Part shown: piece by piece, positions 1 to 11,026 of the stretch
Layout: every line of letters starts with the position of its first letter
Numbering within the stretch: position 1 is the first letter of the stretch
Assembly: GCA_949361645.1 (NCBI GenBank)
Contig: OX442423.1
Span: 5,431,505-5,495,504, forward strand
Origin: Spongilla lacustris
Lineage: Eukaryota; Porifera; Demospongiae; Spongillida; Spongillidae
Direction of reading: 5' to 3'
DNA: 64,000 bases
Notes under the pieces: generated by a model
What the model was told of the DNA's origin: nothing
Databases searched by the model: none
The model's input: the letters and a program-made list of their open reading frames with translations, nothing else
Program-made: the position numbers and the translations under genes

Positions 1-13
1 TTTTTGCAAATTG

Positions 14-232
14 AAACAACTTGAACTAAAAGAGGGGCGTACCCCCAACCAGAGTCTACGTACTACTAGCGCCATGCTGGCATTGTTTTCTGCCACCGTC
101 TTGCAAGTAGCCCTCTTTGCATATTGATTGTTGTTATTTCAAGTGTTGGATGTCTGCTCATTAAGTGATTTAGAACGCCTGCATTTAGGTTAATGCGCCT
201 ACTCGTAGGCGATGATCTATCATTAAATTTGT
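14..232. repeat. dispersed repeat, copy A
   Basis: This block of about 220 bp matches a second block at about 4326-4556 in the same order and orientation. Shared landmarks are AAAAGAGGGGCGT, a CTTGCA(A/G)GTAGCCCTCTTT segment, and GGTTAATGCGCCTAC near the right end. The two copies are clearly diverged. No protein is apparent, and the family is not recognised. Confidence 0.7.
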
Positions 233-835
233 ATTACTTGAGCCAGTTAGTTTAGTTCAGCCTTTTGATTTCACTGTGCCATGTTGTACACCTGTAACAC
301 AATGAGTTAAATATCAACATAGCTTGTCTCTGAAAAATCACCTTACGAACGAACACCCAGCGAATGCAGAAAGCAACCATCTCCACCAAATTGCTAAAGT
401 ACTGTCTTGTCTGGTGGTAAATGAGCAAACTGCAAAGCACACACATCGACATGTTGGAGGATACTATGAACTAATACATGTAGGTGTGGATAGCACCAAA
501 CCTTTGCACTGGCAGTGTCCTTCAGATTTCAAATGCTCGTCTTTGCAATAAATTACAGTGTAAGATCGGACTTACCAAGGTAAGAAAAAAGCTAGCCACC
601 ATTACCCAGTATAGTGTGTCTCATTCCTCTGCATGTAGGCAAAGCCACGATAACGTTCTTCAATTCAACTAAATAAAATCGGCATCAATTGCTGGGTGTT
701 AGTAAGGTGATTTTTCAAAGACAAGCTAAGCTGTAAAGCGTTGATATTTAACTCATTGTGGTACAGGTGTACAGTGTGGCACAGTGAAATCAAAAGGCTG
801 AACGAAACTAACTGGCGCAAGTAATACAAATTTAA
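223..835. mobile_element. foldback (inverted-repeat) MITE-like element
   Basis: The left arm (about 223-370) is the reverse complement of the right arm (about 688-835). Both carry the TTTGATTTCACTGTG segment, a GAGTTAAATATCAAC segment and AAAATCACCTTAC. The spacer of about 315 bp is unrelated. Short open frames in the arms are repeat translations with no protein family. The left arm abuts the right end of the dispersed repeat at 14-232. Confidence 0.7.
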
Positions 836-1610
836 GTGAAGAGGTAACCATGAAGAGTAGGCACATGCATGTTTGTAACTAACACCTGATGCTAATAAAA
901 CTGGTGGGGTTCTCCACACCACAAATAGGGTAGGGGGATGTTTACAGCCAGGTGTCTATTTACTTATCTGCACTTGGGTAACTGTAACTGGCACATGTAT
1001 TAAATTAAGTGATGTACATATTCAAATGCATATCCACAATTTTGTATGGCTCCTACGCATACAAAATCAGCAGCATTATATGTAGCTTAAATCCCCGTGG
1101 CAGCCAGCCTAACCTGATTGTACTCCACAGACATTTGTCTGCAACGTCCATCTGCCTCAATGAGCCAGAGACCTAAACGCAATTGATCTGCATGTGTTCT
1201 CTGTATGAATGGTTGGCAAAGCTGTCCTAAATATAGAACAGTTTCTGATGTCCCTTTTTTGACACGTACAAAAGTCGTAATGCTGCAACTGCAATTTGTA
1301 TGCTACTATACACACTTGTCATACAAAATGACCATTTCCTTCAACATGTTATTTATGCACGAGCATTTGAGCATAAAGAAAAGCATTACTCCACACACTG
1401 TATGACTTTTTTTCATCCTCACATAAATGGCGTGCTCATTTGCAAAACTAAGATGAGTTATCATGATATGGTAGGATTAGGATAACTGCACTCCTCCTAT
1501 CCCTTAATGCTCCAGATTCAGACGATTGCCAATGTTCTGACATGGCTGATATTCCAGGTACATCCATATTAATGCATACATGTACCTATAGACTCCTCTC
1601 GACCTGAGGT
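836..1610. other. no gene seen
   Basis: No coding region, RNA gene or clear repeat can be supported here. Open frames are short and show no protein-like composition. Confidence 0.5.
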
Positions 1611-1617
1611 GTTACAT

Positions 1618-3010
1618 ACGGTGGCCCGGTAGGTCGCGCGTACGAGCAACGGTTGGAGAGCGAAAATGGGTACGAGCGGTGGTTGCCGAGCAAAAGTGAG
1701 CACGAGCCGAGAACAAAAATGAGCACGAGCCAAGAACAAAAATGAGCACGAGCCGAGAGCAAAATTGAGCACGAGCCGAGAACAAAAATGAGCACGTGCA
1801 GAGAGCAAAATTAAGCACGAGCCGAGAACAAAAATGAGCACGAGCCGAGAGCAAAAATGAGCACGAGCCGAGAGCAAAAATGAGCACGAGCCGAGAGCGA
1901 AAATGAGCTAGTGCGGAGAGCAAAAGTGAGCTAGAGCAGTTGTTTACATCTATTTTACAATACGTCATTTGTCACTGGAGTTAAAAATAGCCTCGTGATG
2001 GAATGCAGCTACGTATTATGAGGCAGCACAAGGCTATTCAAGTTGTCTTCCGTATTTACGCGTACGTGTAGGCTACTTCACTTTCGGGACCAGGGTAACG
2101 ATCATCACTGTGTGTGTGTGTGTGTGATTCAGTTTAGCTTGCATCGTGGTCTCTGTTAGCCCCCTATGTCATTTTTGTTGTGAGGGGCCGGGTGGGATGT
2201 ATACATGCGTTGTCGAGTGTGTCGATTGTGTACTGTGTGTGTGTGTGTGTGTGTGTGCGTGCGTGTGTGTGTGCGTGCGTATGTATGTTTGTGCGTGCGC
2301 GCGTGCATGTGTGTGTGTGTGTGTGATTGTGTATTGTGTTGTGTGGTGTTTACATGCGTGTGTGTGTGTGTGTGGCTTTGCTAAAGCCACAAGGTATGTC
2401 TCATAACTAAGCTGAAGAACCAGTACATGTAAGGTTTAATGATACTTATGTCATCACTTGTACTGATGCATGGTTTCTTTTTGTTTTGCTCGCACTCGGG
2501 ATTTCAGTCGGCAGGTTGACGTACGACTAAGAAATAGCTATGTATTTTTCCTGTTACCAATGTTTGCTGCATCCATGTTTGTTGCTACAGTTGAGTGGCG
2601 CAGCCACATCCTCTCATTAGAGCTAAAGATCTGCTTACATCTAAAGCTTTGGAGGCACCAGCCTTGCTTGAACCCACATTCATATGTGTTGTGCTGCCAG
2701 TGTTAAGTAACACAGTCTGCTAACATGTACAGGAAACATAAAGAATTGTCAATTGATGTTATTTATTGGCATGTGTGTGTGTTGTGTGTGCGCACGCACA
2801 CACACGCACGCACACACGCACGCACACACACGCACGCACACACACACACACAGTACACAATCGATACACTCGACAACGCATGTAGGCCTACTGTATACAT
2901 CCCACCCGGCCCCTCACAACAAAAATTACATAGGGGGCTAACAGATACCACGATGCAAGCTAAACTGAATCACAAGCACGCGCGCGCGCACGCACACACG
3001 CACACACACA

Positions 3011-3044
<34 letters not shown>

Positions 3045-3487
3045 GTGTATGATCGTTACCCCGGTCCCGAAAGTGAAGTAGCTTACACGTACGCGTAAAT
3101 ACGGAAGACAACTTGAATAGCCTTGTGCTGCCTCATAATAGGCTACGTTCCATCGCGAGGCTATTTTTAACTCCAGTGACAAATGACGTATTGTTAAATA
3201 GATGTAAACAACTGCTCTAGCTCACTTTTGCTCTCAGCACTAGCTCATTTTTGCTCTTGGCTCGTGCTCATTTTTGCTTTCGGCTCGTGCTCATTTTTGC
3301 TCTCGGCTCGTGCTCAATTTTGTTCTCGGCTCGTGCTCAATTTTGCTCTCGGCACGTGCTCATTTTTGTTCTCGGCTCGTGCTCATTTTTGTTCTCGGCT
3401 CGTGCTCACTTTTGCTCGGCAACCACCGCTCGTACCCATTTTCGCTCTCCAACCGTTGCTCGTACGCGCGACCTACCGGGCCACCGT
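1618..3487. mobile_element. large foldback element with 23-bp subrepeats in both arms
   Basis: The two arms, about 1618-2250 and 2850-3487, are near-perfect reverse complements. The ends begin ACGGTGGCCCGGTAGGTCGC and are flanked by GTTACAT at 1611-1617 and 3489-3495, a plausible 7-bp target duplication with one extra A on the right. Inside each arm lies a tandem array of about 23 bp built on GAGCACGAGCCGAGA (about 1690-1925 and 3230-3415), then unique sequence, then a long TG/CA tract. The middle (about 2400-2760) is unpaired and carries no recognisable transposase. It is probably a non-autonomous foldback transposon. Confidence 0.75.
2236..2395. repeat. (TG)n microsatellite inside foldback left arm
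   Basis: This is an imperfect TG/CG dinucleotide tract. Its mirror is the CA tract at about 2795-3045 in the right arm. The Cys/Val and His/Thr reading frames across both tracts are translation artefacts of the repeat. Confidence 0.85.
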
Positions 3488-3495
3488 AGTTACAT

Positions 3496-4325
3496 GTACA
3501 TGATCAGATGCTCAATCTAGGTGCATAACAAGAGTGCATGTGCATCATCAAGAAAACGGAACACGTGAGGTAAAATTGAAAGAATAGTGTACTGTTCAGG
3601 GAAGTTTCTTTTTTTGGGTTGGGTACTCAGGCCTCCACCAAGTTAAAAAAGCGAGATTTAAGCTCATATTCTGGCTAGGAAGTGAGCTAGCAGGTATTAC
3701 ATACACATAGCATCCAATCTTAGTACTAGTACATGTAAGAAGTACAGGTAGGAGGGGTGCAGAGAAGGACTGATTAGGAAGCGCTGCAAAATCCAGGAGA
3801 GAGGTCAACCACAGGTGGGTTTGCTAAGTACACCAACAGTTTCTTCTGTACCTAAAGAGGTAAGAATAAATTCAATTGGTGGGGTAGGTTGCCCCTTTGT
3901 TTTTCCTAACTCCTGATTAATGTACCTTATTTTCCCAATCTGTGAGGTGTTATTTTTCCTTATCTGCTAGCGGGCACTGTACTGTACAGAAAATAGATAT
4001 TGTTTTCTTGTTGATTTCATATTGAGGTTGCTAGATTGTGTGCCACTATAGAGGTTGATCTGTTTGTGCTACCTATCGTAAGTCACTTTCTGCCTTTTTC
4101 TCCATCATAAGTGCTGTCAATACTGAGATGCCTCTAAGTAAGGATCTGACCTTTTATTATCCTTGTGGTTACTGTGTATTTAATGACGATCAAGATGGAG
4201 GAGTGTATAAAAATTACCTACGATTTTGGTATCAGATGGCATAAAAGTTGGAAATAGCATGTGTTTGGCAACCAGAGATGAAAAAATAGCTGTCTAAACA
4301 ACGAAAAGGTTTTTAGCAAGGTTTG
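3496..4325. other. no gene seen
   Basis: No supported coding region, RNA gene or repeat family member was recognised in this stretch. Confidence 0.4.
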
Positions 4326-4556
4326 GAGAAAATCAGAACAACTGAGTAAAAGAGGGGCGTGTCCCACCAGAGCGTACGTACTCGCTGATGTTGTTGTCTG
4401 ACGCCACCTTGCAGGTAGCCCTCTTTTGCTGTACTGATTATGCTTATTTCAAATGTTGGCTGTTTGTTCATTGTTTGAAATAACGCGATTTGCAACGCCT
4501 ACATGTAGGTTAATGCGCCTACATGTACATGTAGTGGTCGACCTATCGTTAAAACA
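4326..4556. repeat. dispersed repeat, copy B
   Basis: Diverged second copy of the repeat at 14-232, in the same orientation. It ends immediately before the 250-bp tandem array that starts at about 4560. Confidence 0.7.
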
Positions 4557-4559
4557 TTG

Positions 4560-6310
4560 ACATTAATGCTCTGTTAAAAAGTTAAGTTTGGGTTATATTA
4601 TAATCTGTTGCAATAACATTATTTCGTTGACATATGTTTAAGGAGACCTTTCTTTTGGTTACTGCGTGTTTAGAACATTAATGTTCTGTTAAAAGGCGAA
4701 AGTTATATCATAATGTAATTGTATCTGTTGCAATAACTATATGAACATAAGTTTTTGGAATAGGGTTAGCTGGTAGTTACATGTAAATCAAACATTTCAT
4801 TTGTTCAGCGAAACGAAAACGAGGCAGGAGATGTGTAAAGAGGCTAGTGGAAGCAGGTAAAAACCCTTAAAGTGATCAATACATTAACTTCTGTTAGAAA
4901 GTTAAGTTTGCGCTTGCATATCCTTTGGGTTATTGTGTGTTTAAAACATTAATGTTCTGTTTAAAGTTATATTATGATCTAATCTTGTCTGTTGCAATAC
5001 CTACATGTATATGACCATAAGTTTTTGAAGTAGTGTTAGCAGGTAGTGAAATCAAACATTTCATTTGTTCAGCAAAACAAAAACAACTTAGATAGAGGCT
5101 AGTGGAAGCAGGTGAAAACCATTAAAGTGATCAATATATTAACTTCTGTTAAAAAGTTAAGTTTGTGCTTGGATATCCTTTTGGTTACTGTGTGTTTAAA
5201 ACTTCACTGTTCTGTTAAAAGGTGAGGTTATATTATCATCTAATCTTGTCTGTTGCAATACCTATATGAGCATAAGTTTTTGAAGTAGTGTTAGCAGGTA
5301 GTGAAATCAAACGTTTCATTTGTTCAGCGAAACGAAAACGAGGCTGGAAGTTTGTAAAGAGGCTAGTGGAAGCAGGTAAAAACCATTTAAGTGATGAATA
5401 CATTAACATTCTGTGAAAAAGTAATGTTTGTGCTGGCATATCTATTTGGTTACAGTGTGTTCAAACATTGTTAAAAGTGAAGTTATACTACAATCTAATT
5501 TTGTCTGTGCAATACCTATGTGTATATGAACATAAGTTTTTGAAGTATTGTTAGCTGTTAGTTAAATCAAACATTTCATTTGTTCAGCAAAACGAAAACG
5601 AGGCAGGAGATGTGTAAAGAGGCTAGTGGAAGCAGGTAAAAACCATTAAAGTGATCAATAATTAACTTCTGAAAGTTTGTGCTTGCATATCCTTTTGGTA
5701 ACTGTCTGTTAAAAGGTGAGATTATATTATCATCTAATCTTGTCTGTTGCAATACCTATATGAACATAAGTAGTTTTAGCTGGTAGTTAAATCAAACATT
5801 TCATTTGTTCAGCGAAACGAAAAGGACTTGGAAAAAGGCTAGTGGAAGCAGGTAAGAACCATTAAAGTGATGAATACATTGACATTCTGTTAAAAATTTA
5901 AGTTTGTGCTTACATATCCTTTTGGTTACTTTGTGTTTAAAACATTAATGTTCTGTTAAAAGTTGATATTATAATCTAATCTTGTCTGTTGCAGTACCTA
6001 TATGAACATAAGTTTTTGAAGTAGGGTTAGCTGGTAGTTAAATCAAACATTTCATTTGTTCAGCGAAACGAAAACGAGGCAGAAGATGTGTAAAGAGGCT
6101 AGTGGAAGCAGGTAAAAACCATTAAAGTGATCAATACATTAAAAAGTAAAGTTTGTGCTGGCATATCCTTGTGGTTACTGTGTGACAGTAATGTTCTGTT
6201 AAAAGGTCTAATCTTTTCTGTTGCAATACTTACTGTACATGTGTATATGAACATAAGTTTTTGAAGTAGTGTTAGCTGGTAGTGAAATCAAACATTTCAG
6301 TGAAACCTAA
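4560..6310. repeat. tandem array of ~225-265-bp units
   Basis: About seven imperfect units follow one another. The phrase TCATTTGTTCAGCRAAACGA recurs at about 4798, 5061, 5317, 5578, 5801 and 6055, with a degenerate copy near 6295. Each unit also holds GAGGCTAGTGGAAGCAGGTA, a TTAACTTCTGTTAAAAAG-like phrase and CTTGTCTGTTGCAATACCTA. Every frame is interrupted, so the array does not appear coding. GGCTAGTGGAAGCAGGTAAAA looks like a splice donor context but recurs in each unit without exons. Confidence 0.85.
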
Positions 6311-6727
6311 GCACATTACAATAATTATTTAGACAATTGAATACGGCAAATTGAAGTGACTTTGGATTCTGCTTTTCAACAATTTTAGATTTGGAAATTA
6401 GTGATTACTATTCTACAGTATGGTAATTGAGAGGATTTGCACGATTTTTTTAGTGCAGAGAAGGCACTGAGGATGAGAGTGTAAATAGGGTGACCATAAG
6501 TGATCATCATGTGTGTGTGCAGTGACTATTACAGCAGAGCAGAGCACGATGGTCACCCTAGCTTCGCTACTTCTGATAGTGCTTTGGTGCCTACACAATA
6601 AAGATTCAGCCAGGGTCTACTCCCTGATTAAGTGTTGCACCTATAGGACAGATACACTACCACCAAACCAAACAAACAACAAGAAAGTTTGCAGCACGTG
6701 CATGCAAGCTTAGAATGAACACTCATA

Positions 6728-7045
6728 CAGTGCCATCCACCCACAAGGACACACTTGCACGCGCTCGACTCGCGCGTGACTCGATCGAGTGCAATAATGA
6801 CTTGCGCGTGACTCGATCGAGTGCAATAATGACTCGCGCGCCTTAAAGCAAAACAGTTGGAACAAAAACATATACTATTAATAGCTTGAAACTAACGTAA
6901 TCATCTGTAGGTATGCCGTAAATAGGTACATGTATTTGAGTGACGCTTGCAACAGCGGGCGCATCGAGGGCTAATTGCACTCTTTACTCGCGCTCGACTC
7001 GCATACATGCGCGCGCAAGTGTGAACTTGTGGGTGGACGGCACTG
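6728..7045. mobile_element. TA-flanked MITE, CAGTGCCGTCCAC family, copy 1
   Basis: The ends are inverted copies of CAGTGCC(A/G)TCCACCCACAA followed by a GTTCACACT-like segment, and a TA lies at both borders (6726-6727 and 7046-7047). TA duplication with CAGT...ACTG ends is typical of Tc1/mariner-type elements. The interior shares the CTAATTGCACTC and TATTAATAGCTTGAAAC segments with the copies at 9472 and 25658, in the opposite orientation. It also has two copies of a CGCGTGACTCGATCGAGTGC repeat. It has no transposase, so it is non-autonomous. Confidence 0.85.
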
Positions 7046-7097
7046 TACTAAGGTACTAGCCTTTTAAACCCCAACCACGTGGCCCAATCACATGCTA

Positions 7098-7250
7098 CAG
7101 TGCCGTCCACCCGCAAGTTCACACTTGCACGCAAGTCGCTCGAGTGTCATGTTCGAGTGCATTAATGCACTCTCAAGTGTGCGTACATTGTGAGTGCCAC
7201 TCGCTCACTCGACAAAACTATTTACGGCATTGCCGGAAGTTGATTGCAAG
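7098..7250. mobile_element. truncated MITE of the CAGTGCCGTCCAC family
   Basis: The left terminus CAGTGCCGTCCACCCGCAAG is present after a TA, but no matching right end follows. The sequence fades into unrelated DNA after about 150 bp. It lies only 52 bp from the right end of the complete copy at 6728-7045. Confidence 0.65.
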
Positions 7251-7593
7251 TTACTTGGGCATGGTTGGTATGTGTATGCCTAGTTGGGCGTAGCCCGATC
7301 ATCGCGTATTGGGACACCAAGCATTTGATAGCCTCCGCCTAAATGTGATCCTTTTTTTATGCAAAAGTTTATGAATGTATCTCTCACTGACTACAATCCT
7401 CTCTTCCACCAATATCTCTTACGCGGTACCCAGCTTTGCGTAACAACACTACTCACTGTCTTGTTTCCGCATCTAAACGCGGCATTATTACGAAATAGTA
7501 TTATTTCATATAACGTGCATGGACATACGCGTACGTATCTGCTGTCCGTTGCACATTCGCATAGAAATAGATATTTTTAAAGCTACAAGTACC

Positions 7594-7827
7594 CATGGGT
7601 GTGGTCTATGAGTAAGATGTTGTGGAGTTAATGTACTCTGTCGCTAAGAGGGCTCATGAGTGGGGCCAGTGAGTGGAGGTGTGGAGTGAAGCAGGTTAGA
7701 TGATTGCAGCTGGTATGTTCTTGTTTAACAAGATGTCTTTATGTATGGCACATGATTTGTGTTGATGTCCATATATGGAAGGACATATTTGTCCTCATTT
7801 ATGGCCACTCCCCTCATCCCACTCAGT
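7594..7827. repeat. left direct repeat flanking a minisatellite
   Basis: This block recurs at about 8350-8580 with few differences. Shared landmarks include GCTAAGAGGG(C/T)TCATG, TGGTATGTTCTTGTTTAAC and CATTTATGGCCACTCCCCTC. Its first 60 bp also match the ~61-bp minisatellite unit seen, in reverse orientation, at 13.3-14.1 kb and 15.7-16.1 kb. Confidence 0.8.
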
Positions 7828-8348
7828 ACGAACACCCCCTCCTCCCCTTTGATAGGCACATGTGTACGAACAACCCACTTCTCCCCTTTGATAGGCACAT
7901 CAGTACACACAACCCCCTCCTCCCCTTTGATAGGCACATCAGTACACACAACCCCTCCTCCCCTTTGATAGGCACATTAGTACGAACAACCCCCTCCTCC
8001 CCTTTGATAGGCACATGTGTACACACAACCCCCTCCTCCCCTTTGATAGGCACATTAGTACGAACAACCCACTCCTCCCCTTTGATAGGCACATCAGTAC
8101 AAACACCCCCTCTTCCCCTTTGATAGACACATCTGTACACACAACCCCCTCCTCCCCTTTGATAGGCACATCAGTACGAACAACCCCCTCCCCCCCTTTG
8201 ATACGAACAACCCCCTCCTCCCCTTTGATAGGCACATGAGTACACACAACCCTCTCCTTTGATAGGCACATCAGTACGAACAACCCACTCCTCCCCTTTG
8301 ATAGGCACATTAGTACACACAACCCACTGCTCCCCTTTGATAGGCACA
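7828..8348. repeat. minisatellite, ~39-bp unit, 14 copies
   Basis: CTCCCCTTTGATAGGCACAT is repeated 14 times at about 39-bp spacing, separated by variants of the AGTACACACAACCC segment. One unit is shortened near 8195-8215. Long open frames on both strands are artefacts of a unit length divisible by three. Confidence 0.9.
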
Positions 8349-8349
8349 G

Positions 8350-8580
8350 GATTCATGTGTGGTCAGTTGGTGAGAAGTTGTGGGGTTAATGTACTCTGCC
8401 GCTAAGAGGGTTCATGGGTGGGGCCAGTGAGTGGAGGTGTGTAGTGTATAAGGTTAGATGTATGCAGCTGGTATGTTCTTGTTTAACAAGATGTCTTCAT
8501 GTATGGCACATGAGTTGTGTTGATGTCCATATATGGAAGGGCATTTGTCCTCATTTATGGCCACTCCCCTCATCCGCTTA
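8350..8580. repeat. right direct repeat flanking a minisatellite
   Basis: This is the second copy of the block at 7594-7827. The minisatellite therefore sits between two direct repeats, as expected if the array grew inside a duplicated unit. Confidence 0.8.
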
Positions 8581-8659
8581 AAATCTAAACACCTCTAAAT
8601 TCCACATGAAAGGTTTAATTTACCCTCCCCCATGCAACAGCTTTACTATAAGTAGGACA

Positions 8660-8965
8660 ATTAATTTGAAAGCGCGCTTGGCTAGTTGGCCATAGGCCGT
8701 AGGCATCAAGGAGATTTGTGATAATAGCCCACACTTTATACCGAATACGTGAAGGTCGGGCTACGCCCAATAAGCGCTTGGCTACATCATAGATGTGAAA
8801 TCGAGAAGCGCTTGGCTAATTGGCCGTAGGCCGTAGGCATCACCTATCTGATAGCGTATGTGTGTTATTATATGTGTGTTATTATATATGATAATAGCCC
8901 ACATATGTGATAATGGCCTGCACTTGATACGAAGGTCGGGCTACGCCCAACTAGCGCTTAAGATA
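8660..8965. repeat. short GCGCTTGGCTA...CTACGCCCA repeats
   Basis: At least two related units occur. Each has GCGCTTGGCTA(G/A)TTGGCC, GGCCGTAGGCATCA and, further on, GAAGGTCGGGCTACGCCCAA. A related GGGCGTAGCCCGA word occurs at 7287. No coding potential was seen. The block could belong to the 5' LTR of the retroelement that follows, but no second LTR copy was found to prove that. Confidence 0.5.
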
Positions 8966-9141
8966 TTTGAATACATATCTATGGCTACATTCCTGTATAT
9001 ATTGACGTTAGTTAGGTATATGTGCGCATGTGCAGTGGACATTGGAGAGTATGCATTAATTAGAATAGGTTTTGGTAGTTCGTTCTTTGCAATTATGTCA
9101 ATTTGGTGTTAAGACATTACATTGGCGATGAGGGTGAAGCA

Positions 9142-10649
9142 ATGGCTACAATTGGACAATTGAGTGAATTTCAACCAGAGACCGAAAAGGCATCGGCATA
9201 CTTGGAGCGAGTGAAGTTGTTTTTGTTGGCAAATAGTGTAAGTGACGATAAGCACATTGCGGTTCTCTTAACAGTGATCGGTGCAAGGCATTTTTCGCTG
9301 CTTAAGGACCTCTTCTTACCAGAGGATGTAAAGGCCAAGTCGTTTGAACAAATTTCAAAGGTATTGGTTGAACACTTTGAACCAAAACTGCTAGTTATCG
9401 CAGAGCGTTTTCGGTTTTATTGAAGAACGCAGGAAGAGGAAGAATCCGTGACAGAGTTCATGGCTCAACTACAGTGCCGTCCACCCACAAGTTCACACTC
9501 GCGCGCGCGTGTATTCGAGTCGCGCGCGAGTCAATTAGCGAGTGCAATTAGCCCTCGATACGCGCGCTATTGCGAGCGTCACTCAAATACCTATTTACGG
9601 CATACCTACAGATGATTACGTTAGTTTCAAGCTATTAATAGTATATGTTTTTGTTCCAGCTGTTTTGCTTTGAGTTAAGGCGCGCGAGTTATTATTGCAC
9701 TCGATCGAGTCGCGCGAGTTATTATTGCACTCGATCGAGTCGCGCGAGTTATTATTGCACTCGATCGACTCGCGCGCGAGTCAAGCGCGTGTCGAGTGCG
9801 AGTCGAGCGCGCGCGTGTGAACTTGTGGCTGGACGGCACTGTACGACGCTTAGCGACACACTGCCAGTTTGGAGCCTTTCTTGAAGAGGCTTTACGAGAT
9901 CGGCTGGTTTGTGGTTTGAGAAATCACAGCATTCAAAGGAGACTGCCTAATCTGTCACTGCAAAAGGCTGTGGAAATCTCAACTGGAATGGAGGCTGCTG
10001 AATTGAACAGCAAGACAATTAGTACATCTACACCGGTAAATGGTCCAAAGAAGAAACCTGTTTGTTTTAGGTGTGGTGGTCCTCATCTAGCAACTAGTTG
10101 TCATCATTAAAAGGCACAGTGTCACAAGTGCGGTAAAATTGGTTATCTTGCTAAAGTGTGTCGAGGAGCTCAGGTTCCACGGCATAGACAGGCCCCCAAA
10201 GTCGGCAGACACCCAGTGGGTTGAAGACGATATTGATCAGTCTCTAAATGAATTGATGGTGGGACTAAAGAACAGTTGTCCTTTTTGTGTGGAGCTGGGT
10301 ATCGAAGAAAGGAGAGTTCAGCTCGACATAGATACGGGATCTGCTGTGACCCTTGTTTTAGAGAGAACTTGGAAGAAGTGGAACTTGGATGTCAAGTTGA
10401 GAAACTCCAGGGTGTTACGAAGGACGTATACAGGTGATCCCATTTCAGTGGTGGGTGAGGCAAAAGTAATAGTGAGTTATAATCAGCGATTGAGTACATT
10501 GGTGCTGTATGTGGTCAAGGGTACGGGTCCAAGCTTGCTGGGACGTGATTGATTAAGGCACATCAAGCTTGACTGGAAAACAGTGGGTCAGGTTGCCAGT
10601 GTTAACCGTGTTATGATGCTAGACTCCTTGTTGAAGAGATACCATGAGG
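9142..10649 (+). pseudogene. decayed LTR-retrotransposon gag and aspartic protease
   Basis: The frame opens at ATG 9142. Just upstream, TGGCGATGAGGG at 9124 begins with TGG, as a tRNA primer-binding site would. The product resembles Ty3/gypsy-type Gag: an N-terminal capsid-like region, then DRLVCGLRNHSIQRRLPN, then two zinc knuckles (CFRCGGPHLATSC and CHKCGKIGYLAKVC). A protease follows with the active-site signature DTGSAVTL and the distal GPSLLGRD motif. Lesions are an in-frame TGA at 9421, a 370-bp MITE (9472-9841), a TAA between the knuckles at 10108, a frameshift near 10190 and a TGA right after GPSLLGRD at 10550. Reverse transcriptase and integrase are absent, because the element is cut at 10650 where another TIR begins. 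It is a dead, truncated copy. Confidence 0.85.
9472..9841. mobile_element. MITE of the CAGTGCCGTCCAC family inserted in gag
   Basis: The ends are inverted copies of CAGTGCCGTCCACCCACAAG (right end with GGCT for GGGT) and the borders are TA at 9470-9471 and 9842-9843. Removing the element plus one TA joins the gag reading frame without shift and rejoins two halves of a conserved gag segment, so the insertion is later than the retroelement. The interior has three tandem copies of a CGCGAGTTATTATTGCACTC unit. Confidence 0.9.
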
Positions 10650-10651
10650 TA

Positions 10652-10895
10652 CAGTATGCGTCAGAATGAAGTTGGCGCTACGCATTACGGTTCAGATTAT
10701 TATGTTGCGCCGTAATTGCATTACGATCGGAATTAGTTCCGTTATGACCGTAAAAAATTTACGCTCCGATGGCAACGTAATTAGAAGGCTGTTACGTTCC
10801 GTTACGGTCGCTAAAAGGCTTACATCTAAACACATGTCCAAAACACATGTCCAGGAACTGCAAATGGGCAGGCAGCTGTAAGTGTTGATTCGAGG
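10652..10895. mobile_element. truncated end of a Tc1-like element
   Basis: After a TA, CAGTATGCGTCAGAATGAAG matches the terminus of the element that starts at 11173 (CAGTATGCGTCAATATAAAG). The following 180 bp are rich in TTACG/CGTAA words and end in a doubled AACACATGTCC. Both features resemble the left end of the 26676 element. No matching right end was found, so this is likely a broken third copy. Confidence 0.6.
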
Positions 10896-10985
10896 AGTAG
10901 TAAACAGGCACGCCCCTCCGACCTCCTATCAGCTAGAGTAATGGCCTAATGGGTTCCCGAGGCGCCACACCTGTATATGATACTT

Positions 10986-11026
10986 CCGCGATAGAACGGT
11001 TCCTATCTGGAACCGTTCTATCGCGG
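10986..11026. repeat. perfect 18-bp hairpin
   Basis: CCGCGATAGAACGGTTCC (10986-11003) is followed by a 5-nt loop and its exact reverse complement (11009-11026). The surrounding 10.9-11.15 kb also holds two copies of GTAAACAGGCAC. Its function is unknown; it may be the tip of a small foldback element. Confidence 0.8.

Noticed and set aside
1569..1968. Overlapping frames reading ARAHFCSRLVLIF-like repeats
   Set aside because: They follow a 23-bp tandem repeat in all three frames, with the same peptides in the mirrored arm at 3228-3520; no real protein.
2146..3081. Cys/Val- or His/Thr-rich open frames up to 118 codons
   Set aside because: They are translations of TG/CA dinucleotide tracts and have mirror copies in the opposite arm.
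7704..8356. Open frames on both strands across the 39-bp array, and a CRISPR-like look
   Set aside because: The unit length is divisible by three so frames stay open. Spacers between the constant words are not unique, so it is a minisatellite, not a CRISPR array.
9115..9141. A definite 5' LTR ending at about 9113
   Set aside because: Only a TGG-starting primer-binding-like site was seen. No second LTR copy exists in the window to define LTR borders.
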